NCBI RefSeq assembly: GCF_004346925.1
Contig: NZ_CP031167.1
Coordinates: 3,988,001 to 4,052,000 of the forward strand
Reading direction: 5' to 3'
DNA: 64,000 nucleotides
Origin: Stenotrophomonas sp. ASS1
GTDB taxonomy: Bacteria > Pseudomonadota > Gammaproteobacteria > Xanthomonadales > Xanthomonadaceae
In this document: positions 55,328 to 64,000 of the stretch, piece by piece
How the letters are laid out: every line of letters begins with the position of its first letter
How positions within the stretch are numbered: position 1 is the stretch's first letter
The notes under the pieces: generated by a model
The model's input: only the letters and a program-made list of their open reading frames with translations
Told to the model about the DNA's origin: nothing
Database searches by the model: none
Made by a program: the position numbers and the translations under genes

Positions 55328-55945
55328 ATGCTGCTGTCCATCATCTACCTGATCGCCATTTCCGCCGAAGCCATGACCGGCGCGCTGTCCGCCGGCCGTC
55401 GCCGCATGGACCTGTTCGGGGTGGTCATGATCGCCTGCGTCACCGCCCTCGGGGGCGGTTCGCTGCGCGACATCCTGCTCGGCCACTACCCGCTGGGCTG
55501 GGTGAAGCATCCCGAGTACCTGGGCTTCACCGTGTGCGCGGCGCTGATCGCCACCTGGGTGGCGCGCTGGATGCACCACTTCCGCCGCACCTTCCTGGTG
55601 CTCGATGGCCTGGGCCTGATCGCCTTCACCCTGATCGGCTGCTCGATCGCGCGCGAGGCCGGCCATGCCATGCCGATCGTGCTGATCGCCGGCATGCTGA
55701 CCGGCGCGTTCGGCGGCGTGCTGCGCGACATTCTCTGCAACGAGGTGCCGCTGATCTTCCAGAAGGAGCTGTACGCGATCATCGCGCTGCTGACCGGCGC
55801 GGCCTACCTGTTGCTGCTGCACTGGGGCGTGGCCGACGCCACCGCGATCCTGTGCTGCCTCGGCGGCGGCTTCGCGCTGCGCCTGCTGGCGATCCACTAC
55901 CGCTGGGAAATGCCGAAGTTCGTCTATCACGACGAAGTGCATTGA
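55328..55945 (+). CDS. TRIC/YadS-type membrane channel (UPF0126), probable glycine exporter
   Basis: A 205-residue membrane protein with six or seven TM helices in two UPF0126 repeats. The motifs [17 protein letters not shown] (about 49-65) and [19 protein letters not shown] (about 133-151) are the signature pair. E. coli YadS and other family members are implicated in glycine transport, and the upstream tandem glycine riboswitch strongly supports this. The ATG at 55328 starts the first helix. Confidence 0.9.
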   Translation: MLLSIIYLIAISAEAMTGALSAGRRRMDLFGVVMIACVTALGGGSLRDILLGHYPLGWVKHPEYLGFTVCAALIATWVARWMHHFRRTFLVLDGLGLIAFTLIGCSIAREAGHAMPIVLIAGMLTGAFGGVLRDILCNEVPLIFQKELYAIIALLTGAAYLLLLHWGVADATAILCCLGGGFALRLLAIHYRWEMPKFVYHDEVH

Positions 55946-55955
55946 TTGTTTGACG

Positions 55956-56032
55956 ATAGTGCCGGCCGCTGGCCGGCAACACGGCACGCGCCCGCAGATT
56001 CCGGCAGGTTGCCGGCCAGCGGCCGGCACTAC
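55956..56032. repeat. SMAG-type inverted pair, GTAGTGCC subfamily
   Basis: Units 55956-55978 (head ATAG) and 56010-56032 (inverse, intact GTAG) are separated by 31 bases, between the channel gene and the smeIJK operon. Confidence 0.85.
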
Positions 56033-56230
56033 CGAATGCGTTGCATGACCATGGTCATGCGGCATTGGCCGGGGTGATTGGCTACCATTGTCACCCCGTC
56101 GCTGCCGCGACGGCATCCAGCCACGCCGCGCCCGCGGCCCCGCCAGACAACTCCCTCCCCGCTGCCCGTGGTGCCGTGAACGCGCCGACGGGCCCGCATG
56201 TCCCTGCGCGCGCAGGGCGCAGGATGCCCC

Positions 56231-57397
56231 ATGTCTGTCGCCGAAAATTCCCGCTTCCGTCGTGCCCGCCTGTTGTGGGCGGTGCTGGCCATCGCCCTCG
56301 TCGCCGTTCTGGCGTGGTGGCTGTGGCCCCGGAATGGCGCCGGCAGCAGCGACGATGCGCCGGGCAAGACGGTGCCGGTACGCGTGGCACGCGCCAGCGC
56401 CGAGCCGCTGGTGCTGCGCCTGAAGGCGGTCGGTACGGTCACCCCGCTGCACAGCGTGGTGGTACGCAGCCGCGTGGATGGCGAACTGCTACGGCTGCAT
56501 TTCCAGGAAGGCCAGCAGGTGAAGGCCGGCGATCTGCTGGCGCAGATCGACCCGCGCCCGTATGAAGTGAAGCTGGCACAGGCGCAGGGTACCCAGCAGC
56601 AGAATCTGGCCGAGCTGGAAAACGCCGAGCGCCAGCTGCAGCGCTACCGCGAACTGCAGAAGCAGAACTACGTGTCCGGGCAGGAACTGAGCGACCAGCA
56701 GAGCAAGGTGCGCCAGCTGCAGGGCCGCCGCCTCAGCGATCAGGCGTCTGTTGATGAAGCGCGCCTGCAGCTGCAGTACACCCGCATCACCGCGCCGGTC
56801 AGTGGCCGCGTCGGGCTGCGCCGGTTGGACGTGGGCAACCTGGTGCGCGCCAGCGATGCCGAAGGCCTGGTGACGCTGGCGCAGACCGCGCCGATCAGCG
56901 TGCTGTTCACCGTGCCCGAACCCGAGCTGCCTGCGCTGCTCGATGCCGTGCAGGCGCAACCGGCACTGGCGGTGGAAACCTGGGACCGCGAAGAACGCCG
57001 GCAGCTGGCCCGCGGCTCGCTGTCCAGCGTCGACAACCGCATCGATACCACCACCGGCACGTTGAAACTGCGTGCGCACTTCGACAACCACGATCTGGCG
57101 CTGTTCCCCAACCAGTTCGTCAACGTCCGCCTGCAGCTGGGCGAGCAGCCCGCGCTGCTGATTCCCGATGCCGCCGTGCAGTTCGGCAGCCAGGGCAACT
57201 ACGTGCATATCGTCGACAAGGACAGCAAGGCACAACGCCGCACCGTGGTGCTCGGTCCAGCCGATGATGGACGCGTGGCCGTGCGCTCCGGGCTGGCCGC
57301 AGGGGACAAGGTGGTGATCGAAGGCATCGACGGGCTGGAAGATGGCACGGCGGTGGAGATCATCACCGAGGAGGCCGCGACCAAGGCCGGCGCATGA
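56231..57397 (+). CDS. smeI: RND efflux periplasmic adaptor (MdtA/SmeI type)
   Basis: A 388-residue membrane-fusion protein. It has an N-terminal membrane helix (about 12-32), a barrel-sandwich lipoyl domain ([28 protein letters not shown] split by an alpha-hairpin of coiled-coil at about 115-175) and beta-barrel and membrane-proximal domains. It matches MdtA. It is followed by two RND genes, and its stop overlaps mdtB by 4 bases. The order and types match SmeIJK of S. maltophilia; the symbol follows that system, named from recalled literature. Confidence 0.9.
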   Translation: MSVAENSRFRRARLLWAVLAIALVAVLAWWLWPRNGAGSSDDAPGKTVPVRVARASAEPLVLRLKAVGTVTPLHSVVVRSRVDGELLRLHFQEGQQVKAGDLLAQIDPRPYEVKLAQAQGTQQQNLAELENAERQLQRYRELQKQNYVSGQELSDQQSKVRQLQGRRLSDQASVDEARLQLQYTRITAPVSGRVGLRRLDVGNLVRASDAEGLVTLAQTAPISVLFTVPEPELPALLDAVQAQPALAVETWDREERRQLARGSLSSVDNRIDTTTGTLKLRAHFDNHDLALFPNQFVNVRLQLGEQPALLIPDAAVQFGSQGNYVHIVDKDSKAQRRTVVLGPADDGRVAVRSGLAAGDKVVIEGIDGLEDGTAVEIITEEAATKAGA

Positions 57398-60300
57398 ACC
57401 TCTCGCGCCCGTTCATCCTGCGCCCGGTCGCAACGACTCTCCTGATGGTGGCGCTGCTGCTGTCCGGCGTGCTGGCCTATCGCCTGCTGCCGGTGGCGGC
57501 GCTGCCGCAGGTCGATTACCCGATCATCCAGATCACCACGCTGTATCCGGGGGCCAGCCCCGAACTGACCACACGCACCATCACCGCACCGCTGGAGCGC
57601 CAGCTCGGCCAGATTCCCGGCCTGAAACAACTGTCGTCGACCAGTTCCGGTGGCGCCTCGGTCATTACCCTGCAGTTCGGGCTGGAGGTGTCGCTGGGTG
57701 TGGCCGAGCAGGACGTGCAGGCCGCCATCAACGCGGCGGGCAGCTTCCTGCCCGGGGACCTGCCTGTGCCGCCGGTGTACCGCAAGGTCAACCCGGCCGA
57801 CACCCCCATCCTGACCTTGGCGGTGACCTCGCAAGGCCTGTCGCTGCCGCAGGTGCACGATCTGGTGGATACGCGCATCGCCCAGCGCCTGGCGCAGTTG
57901 CCCGGCGTCGGCCTGGTCAGCCTGGCCGGTGGCCAGCGCCCGGCGGTGCGCATCCAGGTCAATCCAGCGGCGCTGGCCGCCAACAACCTGGGCATGGACC
58001 ACATCCGCACCGCCATCGCCGCCGCCAACGTCAACCTGCCCAAGGGCAGTTTCGATGGCCCGATCCGCGCGGTGATGCTCGATGCCAACGATCAGATGCG
58101 CAGCGTGGATGAGTACCGTGCCCTGGTACTGGCCTGGCGCGACGGCGCGCCGCTGCGGCTGGGCGATGTAGCCACCATTACCGATGGCGCCGAGAACCGG
58201 CAGCTGGCCGCCTGGAGCGGCACCACCCCGGCAGTGCTGGTGAACATCCAGCGTCAGCCCGGCGCCAACGTGATCGCCGTGGTCGAGCAGGTGCGTACGC
58301 TGCTGCCGCAGCTGCAGGCCACGCTGCCCGCCGGTGTGCAGATGAATGTAATGAGCGACCGTACCGAATCGATCCGCGCGTCGGTGCGCGGCGTGCAGAA
58401 GGAACTGGTACTGGCCATCGGCCTGGTGGTGCTGGTCACCTGGGTGTTCCTGCGCAATCTGCCGGCCACGCTCATTCCCAGCGTCGCGGTGCCGCTGTCG
58501 CTCATCGGCACCTTCGCGGTGATGCTGCTGGCCTGCTATTCGCTCAACAACCTCACGCTGATGGCGCTGACCATCGCCACCGGCTTCGTGGTGGACGATG
58601 CCATCGTGATGCTGGAGAACATCGCCCGCCATCTGGAGGAAGGCGAAAGCCCCCGCGATGCAGCGCTGAAAGGCGCAGCCGAGATCGGCTTCACCCTGGT
58701 GTCGCTGACTGTTTCGCTGATCGCGGTGCTGATCCCGCTGCTGTTCATGGCCGACCTGGTGGGTGCACTGTTCCATGAGTTCGCAGTGACACTGGCTGTA
58801 GCCATCGGCATTTCGCTGGTGGTCTCGCTGACGCTGACGCCGATGCTGTGCGCGCGGTTCCTGAAGCCGCACGCGAAGACTGCACATGCGCCCGATGTCT
58901 TCGACCGCGTCATCGGCCTCTACGACCGCCAGCTGCGCTGGGTGCTGCAGCGCCAGCCGCTGATGTTGCTGGCCACCGTTGCCACCCTCGCACTGACCGT
59001 GGCGCTGTACTTCGCCGTGCCCAAGGGTTTCTTCCCGGTGCAGGATGCCGGCCTGGTGCAGGGCATCAGCGAAGCGCCGCAGGCGATCTCATTCCAGGCC
59101 ATGCGCGAGCGCCAGCAGGCGCTGGCGGCGGCCATCGAAGCCGACGAGGCGGTGGCCAGCGTCTCGTCCTACATCGGCGTGGACGGCAACAATGCCACGC
59201 TCAATACCGGCCGCCTGCTGATCGAGTTGAAACCGCACGGCGACCGCGACGGCGCCGCCGTGGTGATGGCACGCCTGCAACAGCGCGTGTCGAGGATCCC
59301 CGGCATCACCCTGTACCTGCAGCCGGTGCAGGAGCTGGGCATCGAAGACCGCATCAGCCGCACCCAGTACCAGTTCACCCTGACCACGCCGGATCTTGAA
59401 ACACTGGAACGCTGGACCCCGAAGCTGCTGCAGGCGCTACGCCAGCAACCGGCACTGCGCGATGTCGCCAGCGATCTGCAGATGCAGGGTCGGCAGGCAC
59501 GCGTAGCGATCGACCGCGATGCGGCGGCGCGCCTGGGCGTAAGCGTGGAAGCAGTAGCCGATGCGCTGTACGACGCCTATGGGCAGCGCCAGATCTCGAC
59601 CATCTTCACCCAGGCCAGCCAATACCGGGTGGTGCTGGAAGCCGATCCGGCGCGCCAGCCGGGACCGGAAGCCATCACCGGCCTGCGCGTGCGCAACAGC
59701 GCCGGGCAGACCGTACCGCTGGGTTCGGTAGCGCGGGTAGAGGTGGGTCCGTCCGCACTGCTGCGCAATCACGTGGGCCAGTTCCCGGCGGCCACGCTGT
59801 CGTTCAATCTTGCCCCGGGTGCTTCGCTGGGCGAAGCGGTGGATGCCGTGCACGCCGCGCGCGCACAGGTGAACCTGCCGCAGAGCATCGAACTTCGCCT
59901 GCAGGGTGCCGCAGCGGCCTTCAGCAGCTCGCTGTCGTCCACGCTGTGGCTGATCCTGGCGGCCGTGGTGGTGATGTACATCGTGCTGGGCGTGCTCTAC
60001 GAGAGCTTCATCCATCCGATCACCATCCTCTCCACCCTGCCCTCGGCCACCGTGGGTGCATTGGCCGCACTGTGGCTGAGCGGACGCAGCCTGGACCTGA
60101 TCGCGGTGATCGGCATCGTGCTGCTGATCGGGCTGGTGAAGAAGAACGCGATCATGATGATCGACTTCGCGCTGGACGCGCAGCGCACACGCGGCATGTC
60201 ACCGCGCGAGGCGATTCATCAGGCCGCGCTGCTGCGCTTCCGGCCGATCCTGATGACCACGCTGGCTGCACTGTTCGGCGCGGTGCCGCTGATGCTGGCC

Positions 60301-60471
60301 AGCGGTTCCGGCGCCGAACTGCGGCAGCCACTGGGCTGGGTGATGGTGGGCGGACTGCTGGTCAGCCAGGTGCTGACCCTGTTCACCACGCCGGTGATCT
60401 ACCTGGCCTTCGACCGCCTGCAGCGTGGCCGTGCAGCGTCCCCGGTGGCGGTTGACGAGGCGCGCGCGTGA
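57394..60471 (+). CDS. smeJ: RND efflux transporter, MdtB/SmeJ type
   Basis: A 1025-residue inner-membrane RND pump with 12 TM helices and two large periplasmic loops. The N-terminus [20 protein letters not shown], the [17 protein letters not shown] proton-relay region (Asp pair in TM4) and the second-half segment [20 protein letters not shown] are typical of MdtB. It overlaps smeI (ATGA) and the following gene by 4 bases, so the operon is translationally coupled. Heterotrimer with SmeK is expected by analogy to MdtBC. Confidence 0.95.
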   Translation: MNLSRPFILRPVATTLLMVALLLSGVLAYRLLPVAALPQVDYPIIQITTLYPGASPELTTRTITAPLERQLGQIPGLKQLSSTSSGGASVITLQFGLEVSLGVAEQDVQAAINAAGSFLPGDLPVPPVYRKVNPADTPILTLAVTSQGLSLPQVHDLVDTRIAQRLAQLPGVGLVSLAGGQRPAVRIQVNPAALAANNLGMDHIRTAIAAANVNLPKGSFDGPIRAVMLDANDQMRSVDEYRALVLAWRDGAPLRLGDVATITDGAENRQLAAWSGTTPAVLVNIQRQPGANVIAVVEQVRTLLPQLQATLPAGVQMNVMSDRTESIRASVRGVQKELVLAIGLVVLVTWVFLRNLPATLIPSVAVPLSLIGTFAVMLLACYSLNNLTLMALTIATGFVVDDAIVMLENIARHLEEGESPRDAALKGAAEIGFTLVSLTVSLIAVLIPLLFMADLVGALFHEFAVTLAVAIGISLVVSLTLTPMLCARFLKPHAKTAHAPDVFDRVIGLYDRQLRWVLQRQPLMLLATVATLALTVALYFAVPKGFFPVQDAGLVQGISEAPQAISFQAMRERQQALAAAIEADEAVASVSSYIGVDGNNATLNTGRLLIELKPHGDRDGAAVVMARLQQRVSRIPGITLYLQPVQELGIEDRISRTQYQFTLTTPDLETLERWTPKLLQALRQQPALRDVASDLQMQGRQARVAIDRDAAARLGVSVEAVADALYDAYGQRQISTIFTQASQYRVVLEADPARQPGPEAITGLRVRNSAGQTVPLGSVARVEVGPSALLRNHVGQFPAATLSFNLAPGASLGEAVDAVHAARAQVNLPQSIELRLQGAAAAFSSSLSSTLWLILAAVVVMYIVLGVLYESFIHPITILSTLPSATVGALAALWLSGRSLDLIAVIGIVLLIGLVKKNAIMMIDFALDAQRTRGMSPREAIHQAALLRFRPILMTTLAALFGAVPLMLASGSGAELRQPLGWVMVGGLLVSQVLTLFTTPVIYLAFDRLQRGRAASPVAVDEARA

Positions 60472-63400
60472 ACCCCATCGCGCGCCTGGCGCAGGCCTGC
60501 GTGCAGCGCCCGGTAGCGACGATCCTGCTGGCGGTGGCGCTGGTGCTGGCCGGCCTGCTGGCATTGCGCCTGTTGCCGGTGGCGCCACTGCCGCAGGTCG
60601 ACTACCCGGCCATCGAAGTCAGCGCCAGCCTGCCCGGCGCCTCGCCCGAGTCGATGGCAGCCACCGTCGCCACGCCGCTGGAGCGCGCATTGGGCAGCCT
60701 GCCCGGCATCTCACGCATCGACTCGGCCAGCACCCAGGGCCAGACCCAGATCGAACTGAAGTTCGTACTCGGCCGCGACATCGATGAGGCAGCGCGTGAA
60801 GTGCAGGCCGCCATCAATCTTGCACGCGGGCAGTTGCCCAGTGGCATGCCCGGCATGCCGCAGTACCGCAAGGTCAATCCCTCACAGGCACCGATCCTGG
60901 CGCTGGCACTGACCTCGGACACGCGTTCGCCAGGCCAGCTGTATGACCTGGCCTCCACCGTGCTGGCGCAGAAGCTGTCGCAGGTGCCGGGCGTGGGCGA
61001 AGTGCAGGTGGGCGGCAGCGCCTTGCCCGCCGTGCGTGTATCGCTGGACCCGAATGCGCTGAACCATGCAGGCCTGGCACTGGAGGACGTGGCCCAGGCC
61101 ATCGGCCGCGCCAACGCCATGCGCCCGCTGGGTGCCGTGGGCGATGACCGCCAGCAGTGGCAGCTGGAAGCGCCGCTGCAGCTGCGCCAGGCCGCGCAGT
61201 ACCGCGAACTGGCATTGAAGGTCAGCGACGACCGCACGCTGCGGCTGGGCGATGTCGCCGCCGTTGCCGATGGCGTGGAAGACCGTTACGCCAGCGGCTT
61301 CCACAACGAACGCCCCGCCGTGCTGCTGATCGTCAGCCGCCAACCCGGCGCCAACATCATCGCCACCGTTGATGCCATCCAGGCGCAGCTGCCGCAACTG
61401 CATGCGCTGTTGCCCTCCGGCGTGGACATGCGGCTGGTGATGGACCGCTCGCCGGTGATCCGCGCCACCCTGCACGAAGCAGAGCTCACGCTGGTGCTGG
61501 CGATCGTGCTGGTGGTGCTGGTGGTGCTCGGCTTCCTCGGCCACTGGCGTGCAGCGCTGGTGCCCAGCGTGGCGATTCCGGTGGTGCTGTTCGGCACGCT
61601 GGCGCTGATCGCGCTGATGGGCTTCTCACTCAATACGCTTTCATTGATGGCGCTGATCGTCGCCGCCGTGCTGGTGGTGGACGATGCCATCGTGGTGCTG
61701 GAGAACATCGCCCGCCATCGCGAACTGGGCGCCGACCGCTGGCAGGCGGCAGTACGGGGTGCATCGGAAGTCGGTGCCACGCTGCTGTCGATGAACGTTG
61801 CACTGGCCGTGGTGTTCGTCTCCATCCTGTTCCTGGACGACTTCGTCGAACGCCTGTTCCGCGAATTCTCGTTGACCCTGGTGGCGGCCATGACGGTCTC
61901 CGTGCTGGTCGCGCTGAGCCTGGTGCCGATGCTGTGTGCACGATTGTTCGTGGATGCCGCGCAGCAACCCTCGCGCTGGCAGCGGGGCAGCAATGCGCTG
62001 TTCGAGCGCCTGCGCAGCGCCTACCTGCGCACGCTTCAGGCCAGCCTGCACCGGCTGCGCTGGCCATTGCTGGCGTTCGTGGCCGTGATCGCCCTCAACG
62101 CCTGGTTGTTCCAACAGGTGCCCAAGGGCATCGTGCCCAAGCAGGACACCGCGCAGCTGCGTGGCTTCGCGCGCGGCGATGACGGCCTGTCCTTCCAGGC
62201 CATGCAACCGAAGATCGATGCGTACAGGAAGCTGTTGCTGTCCGATCCGGCCATCGAGGACATCATCGGCTACATCGGTGGCAGCAACGGGGTCAACAAC
62301 GCCTTCATCATGATCAAGATGAAGCCGCTGGCCGAGCGCAAGGTGTCCAGCCAGCAGGTGATCGACCGCCTGCGCGCGCGGCTGCCCAAGCTGCCCGGCG
62401 GCAATCTCTATCTGTGGGTGGACCAGGACATCCGCCTGGAGGGCGCCGGCAGCAGCGGCAAGTACGAGTTCCAGCTGCTTTCAGCCGATACAGCGCCCCT
62501 GCGCGAATGGGCACCGAAGGTGGCTGCCGCCCTGCGTGGCCTGCCCGAACTGGTGGACGTGGAAGCACAGGGAGAAGCAGGCATGCGCCAGGTGATGCTG
62601 GACATCGACCGCGAAGCAGCCGCGCGCCACGGCGTCGACCTGCGCACCGTCGCCAACATGCTCAACAACTCCTTCAGCCAGCGCCAGGTCGCCACGCTGT
62701 ACGACAGCCTCAACCAGTACCGCGTGGTGATGGAGCTGGACCCGAAGCACACCCAGGACCCGGGCACGCTGTCACGCCTGCAGGTGATCGATGGCAACGG
62801 CCAGCGCATTCCGCTGTCGAGCATCGCCAGCTGGCGCTATGGCATGGCACCGGACCGGGTGTACCACAGCGAGCAGTTCGCCTCGATCTGGATCGAGTTC
62901 GCGCTGGCACCGGGCGTAGGATTGGAACAGGCCACACAGGCGATCGATGGTGCGATGTCGAAACTGATGCTGCCGCGTTCGGTCCAGGGAAAACTGTCCG
63001 GTGAAGCCGGCGGGCTGGATCAGCTGCGCGCGCGCCAGCTATGGCTGGTGCTGGGCGCCACGCTGGCGGTCTACCTGGTGCTGGGCATCCTCTACGAGAG
63101 CTTCCTGCAGCCGCTGGTGATCCTGTCCACCCTGCCTTCGGCCGGTGTCGGTGCGCTGCTGGCGCTGTGGCTGTTCGGCAACGAACTGAACCTGATCGCC
63201 CTGCTCGGCCTGTTCCTGCTGGTGGGCGTGGTGATGAAGAACACCATCCTGCTGGTGGATTTCGCACTGGCCGGCGAGCGGCGCGGGCTGAGCGCGCAGG
63301 ATTCAGTGATGGAAGCCGCACGGTTGCGCCTGCGGCCGATCCTGATGACCTCGCTGGCAGCGCTGCTGGGCACGCTGCCGCTGATGCTGGCCAACGGCGA

Positions 63401-63527
63401 AGGCTGGGAGCTGCGGCAACCGCTGGGCATTGCGATTGTCGGCGGCTTGCTGGTCAGCCAGTGGTTGACGCTGTACACGACCCCGGCGATGTATCTGGCC
63501 TTGGCGAGGATTCGGGCGAAGCCGTGA
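60468..63527 (+). CDS. smeK: RND efflux transporter, MdtC/SmeK type
   Basis: A 1019-residue RND pump paralogous to the preceding gene. It has [21 protein letters not shown] at the start, the TM4 relay [20 protein letters not shown] with its Asp pair and the [20 protein letters not shown] segment. MdtB and MdtC form a mixed trimer, MdtC being the drug-binding and MdtB the proton-translocating part in E. coli. No outer-membrane factor gene follows, so the pump must borrow a TolC-type channel from elsewhere. Confidence 0.95.
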   Translation: MNPIARLAQACVQRPVATILLAVALVLAGLLALRLLPVAPLPQVDYPAIEVSASLPGASPESMAATVATPLERALGSLPGISRIDSASTQGQTQIELKFVLGRDIDEAAREVQAAINLARGQLPSGMPGMPQYRKVNPSQAPILALALTSDTRSPGQLYDLASTVLAQKLSQVPGVGEVQVGGSALPAVRVSLDPNALNHAGLALEDVAQAIGRANAMRPLGAVGDDRQQWQLEAPLQLRQAAQYRELALKVSDDRTLRLGDVAAVADGVEDRYASGFHNERPAVLLIVSRQPGANIIATVDAIQAQLPQLHALLPSGVDMRLVMDRSPVIRATLHEAELTLVLAIVLVVLVVLGFLGHWRAALVPSVAIPVVLFGTLALIALMGFSLNTLSLMALIVAAVLVVDDAIVVLENIARHRELGADRWQAAVRGASEVGATLLSMNVALAVVFVSILFLDDFVERLFREFSLTLVAAMTVSVLVALSLVPMLCARLFVDAAQQPSRWQRGSNALFERLRSAYLRTLQASLHRLRWPLLAFVAVIALNAWLFQQVPKGIVPKQDTAQLRGFARGDDGLSFQAMQPKIDAYRKLLLSDPAIEDIIGYIGGSNGVNNAFIMIKMKPLAERKVSSQQVIDRLRARLPKLPGGNLYLWVDQDIRLEGAGSSGKYEFQLLSADTAPLREWAPKVAAALRGLPELVDVEAQGEAGMRQVMLDIDREAAARHGVDLRTVANMLNNSFSQRQVATLYDSLNQYRVVMELDPKHTQDPGTLSRLQVIDGNGQRIPLSSIASWRYGMAPDRVYHSEQFASIWIEFALAPGVGLEQATQAIDGAMSKLMLPRSVQGKLSGEAGGLDQLRARQLWLVLGATLAVYLVLGILYESFLQPLVILSTLPSAGVGALLALWLFGNELNLIALLGLFLLVGVVMKNTILLVDFALAGERRGLSAQDSVMEAARLRLRPILMTSLAALLGTLPLMLANGEGWELRQPLGIAIVGGLLVSQWLTLYTTPAMYLALARIRAKP

Positions 63528-63545
63528 ACGTGGGGCGGGGAATTC

Positions 63546-63568
63546 ATCCACGCGTGGCGTGGATCTAC
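63546..63568 (-). repeat. SMAG-type repeat, GTAGATCC subfamily
   Basis: A full unit on the minus strand (loop CGT variant), between smeK and the convergent DUF5076 gene. Confidence 0.82.
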
Positions 63569-63570
63569 CG

Positions 63571-63882
63571 TCAATGCCGCACGACGAACCCGCCGGACCG
63601 GCCGCTGGATGGCGCCTGCAGCTCCTCGTTGAAGGCTGCCTTGATGGCCTCGACCACCACGTCACGGTCCATGCCCTCACTGGTCACCAGCGCGTCGGCA
63701 ACGTGCTGGGCAACATCGGCAAGAATTCGCCCCCAGGCACGTTCTTCGCGGATGTCGGGGCGATCCTCGTACAGCCCCACTTTCAATGATGCATGCAGCC
63801 CGCGCTCAGCGATCCACACGTGAATCATCTCGACCGAAGATTCGTCGCGTTGGGCAGCTTCAGGGATGATCAGTTCTTTCAT
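63571..63882 (-). CDS. DUF5076-family protein
   Basis: A 103-residue cytosolic protein. KELIIPEAAQRDESSVEMIHVWIAE with SLKVGLYEDRPDIRE matches the DUF5076 pattern, and a helical C-terminal part follows. The ATG at 63882 starts the conserved domain; the readings to 63912 and 63924 add unlike residues. Function unknown. Confidence 0.78.
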   Translation of the reverse strand: MKELIIPEAAQRDESSVEMIHVWIAERGLHASLKVGLYEDRPDIREERAWGRILADVAQHVADALVTSEGMDRDVVVEAIKAAFNEELQAPSSGRSGGFVVRH

Positions 63883-63922
63883 GGCGGCAGCCGCAAGGAG
63901 AAGTGATCGCATTGTGGCCCAC

Positions 63923-63945
63923 ATCCATGCATGGCGTGGATCTAC
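63923..63945 (-). repeat. SMAG-type repeat, GTAGATCC subfamily
   Basis: A full unit on the minus strand with one substitution in the left arm (ATCCATGC), upstream of the DUF5076 gene. Confidence 0.78.
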
Positions 63946-63957
63946 TGCGGACCTTGA

Positions 63958-63979
63958 GTAGAGTCGAGCTTGCTCGACT
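63958..63979 (+). repeat. SMAG-type repeat, GTAGAGTC subfamily (partner may lie beyond the window)
   Basis: GTAGAGTCGAGC-TT-GCTCGACT, the same unit as at 50068. Its inverted partner would lie past the window end. Confidence 0.78.
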
Positions 63980-64000
63980 GCCGTTGGTGCACGTTTTTCC

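Overview
The window is high-GC gammaproteobacterial chromosome and most likely comes from Stenotrophomonas, in or near the S. maltophilia complex. Three things support this. The intergenic regions carry many short palindromes headed by GTAG, the hallmark of the SMAG repeat family. An adaptor plus two RND pumps match the SmeIJK (MdtABC-type) system. The gene orders def/fmt/rsmB beside LysM-dprA-smg-topA, and rpoD near dtd, are as in Xanthomonadaceae. I see no prophage, insertion sequence, CRISPR array or rRNA. There is one tRNA, tRNA-Ile(CAT).

Layout. 0-14.9 kb is mixed accessory and regulatory sequence: a partial LysR regulator divergent from an MFS pump, a stand-alone FtsI-like transpeptidase, a stress-type four-helix protein, a TonB-dependent receptor followed by an unusual wHTH protein, a DMT exporter divergent from an AraC regulator, a GST, a short DsbB-like membrane protein, an H-NS-like protein and DoxX. 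14.9-23.5 kb holds tRNA-Ile, a YjjJ-type HipA kinase, rpoD, dtd, an LpxL-like acyltransferase, ribA with a degenerate N-terminal domain, and two PH-domain membrane proteins of the YdbS/YdbT type. 23.5-28.4 kb is an LPS or cell-envelope glycosyltransferase block. 28.4-39.5 kb is housekeeping: rsmB, fmt, def, LysM protein, dprA, smg, two GYF_2 membrane proteins, topA and tsaC. 39.5-54.7 kb has DUF4124 proteins, an SDR, sppA, a MATE pump, DUF3106 with a sigma-like membrane fusion, priA, a GST, a NYN protein, NDH-2 and small envelope proteins. 54.7-64 kb has a GIY-YIG protein, a tandem glycine riboswitch driving a TRIC/YadS-type channel, the smeIJK operon and a DUF5076 protein.

The observations I would look at first are these. 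(1) Six genes take their UAG stop codon from the GTAG head of an adjacent SMAG-type repeat. (2) One gene fuses a degenerate ECF sigma-factor-like region to a membrane anchor and overlaps a DUF3106 gene. (3) Adjacent genes share a GYF_2 domain joined either to a pilin-like membrane segment or to an RDD domain. (4) Inverted perfect DnaA boxes lie in the largest gene-free stretch, upstream of priA. (5) TTACGTAA palindromes overlap the start of the HipA/YjjJ gene. (6) Two glycosyltransferase-block genes are head to head with start codons one base apart.
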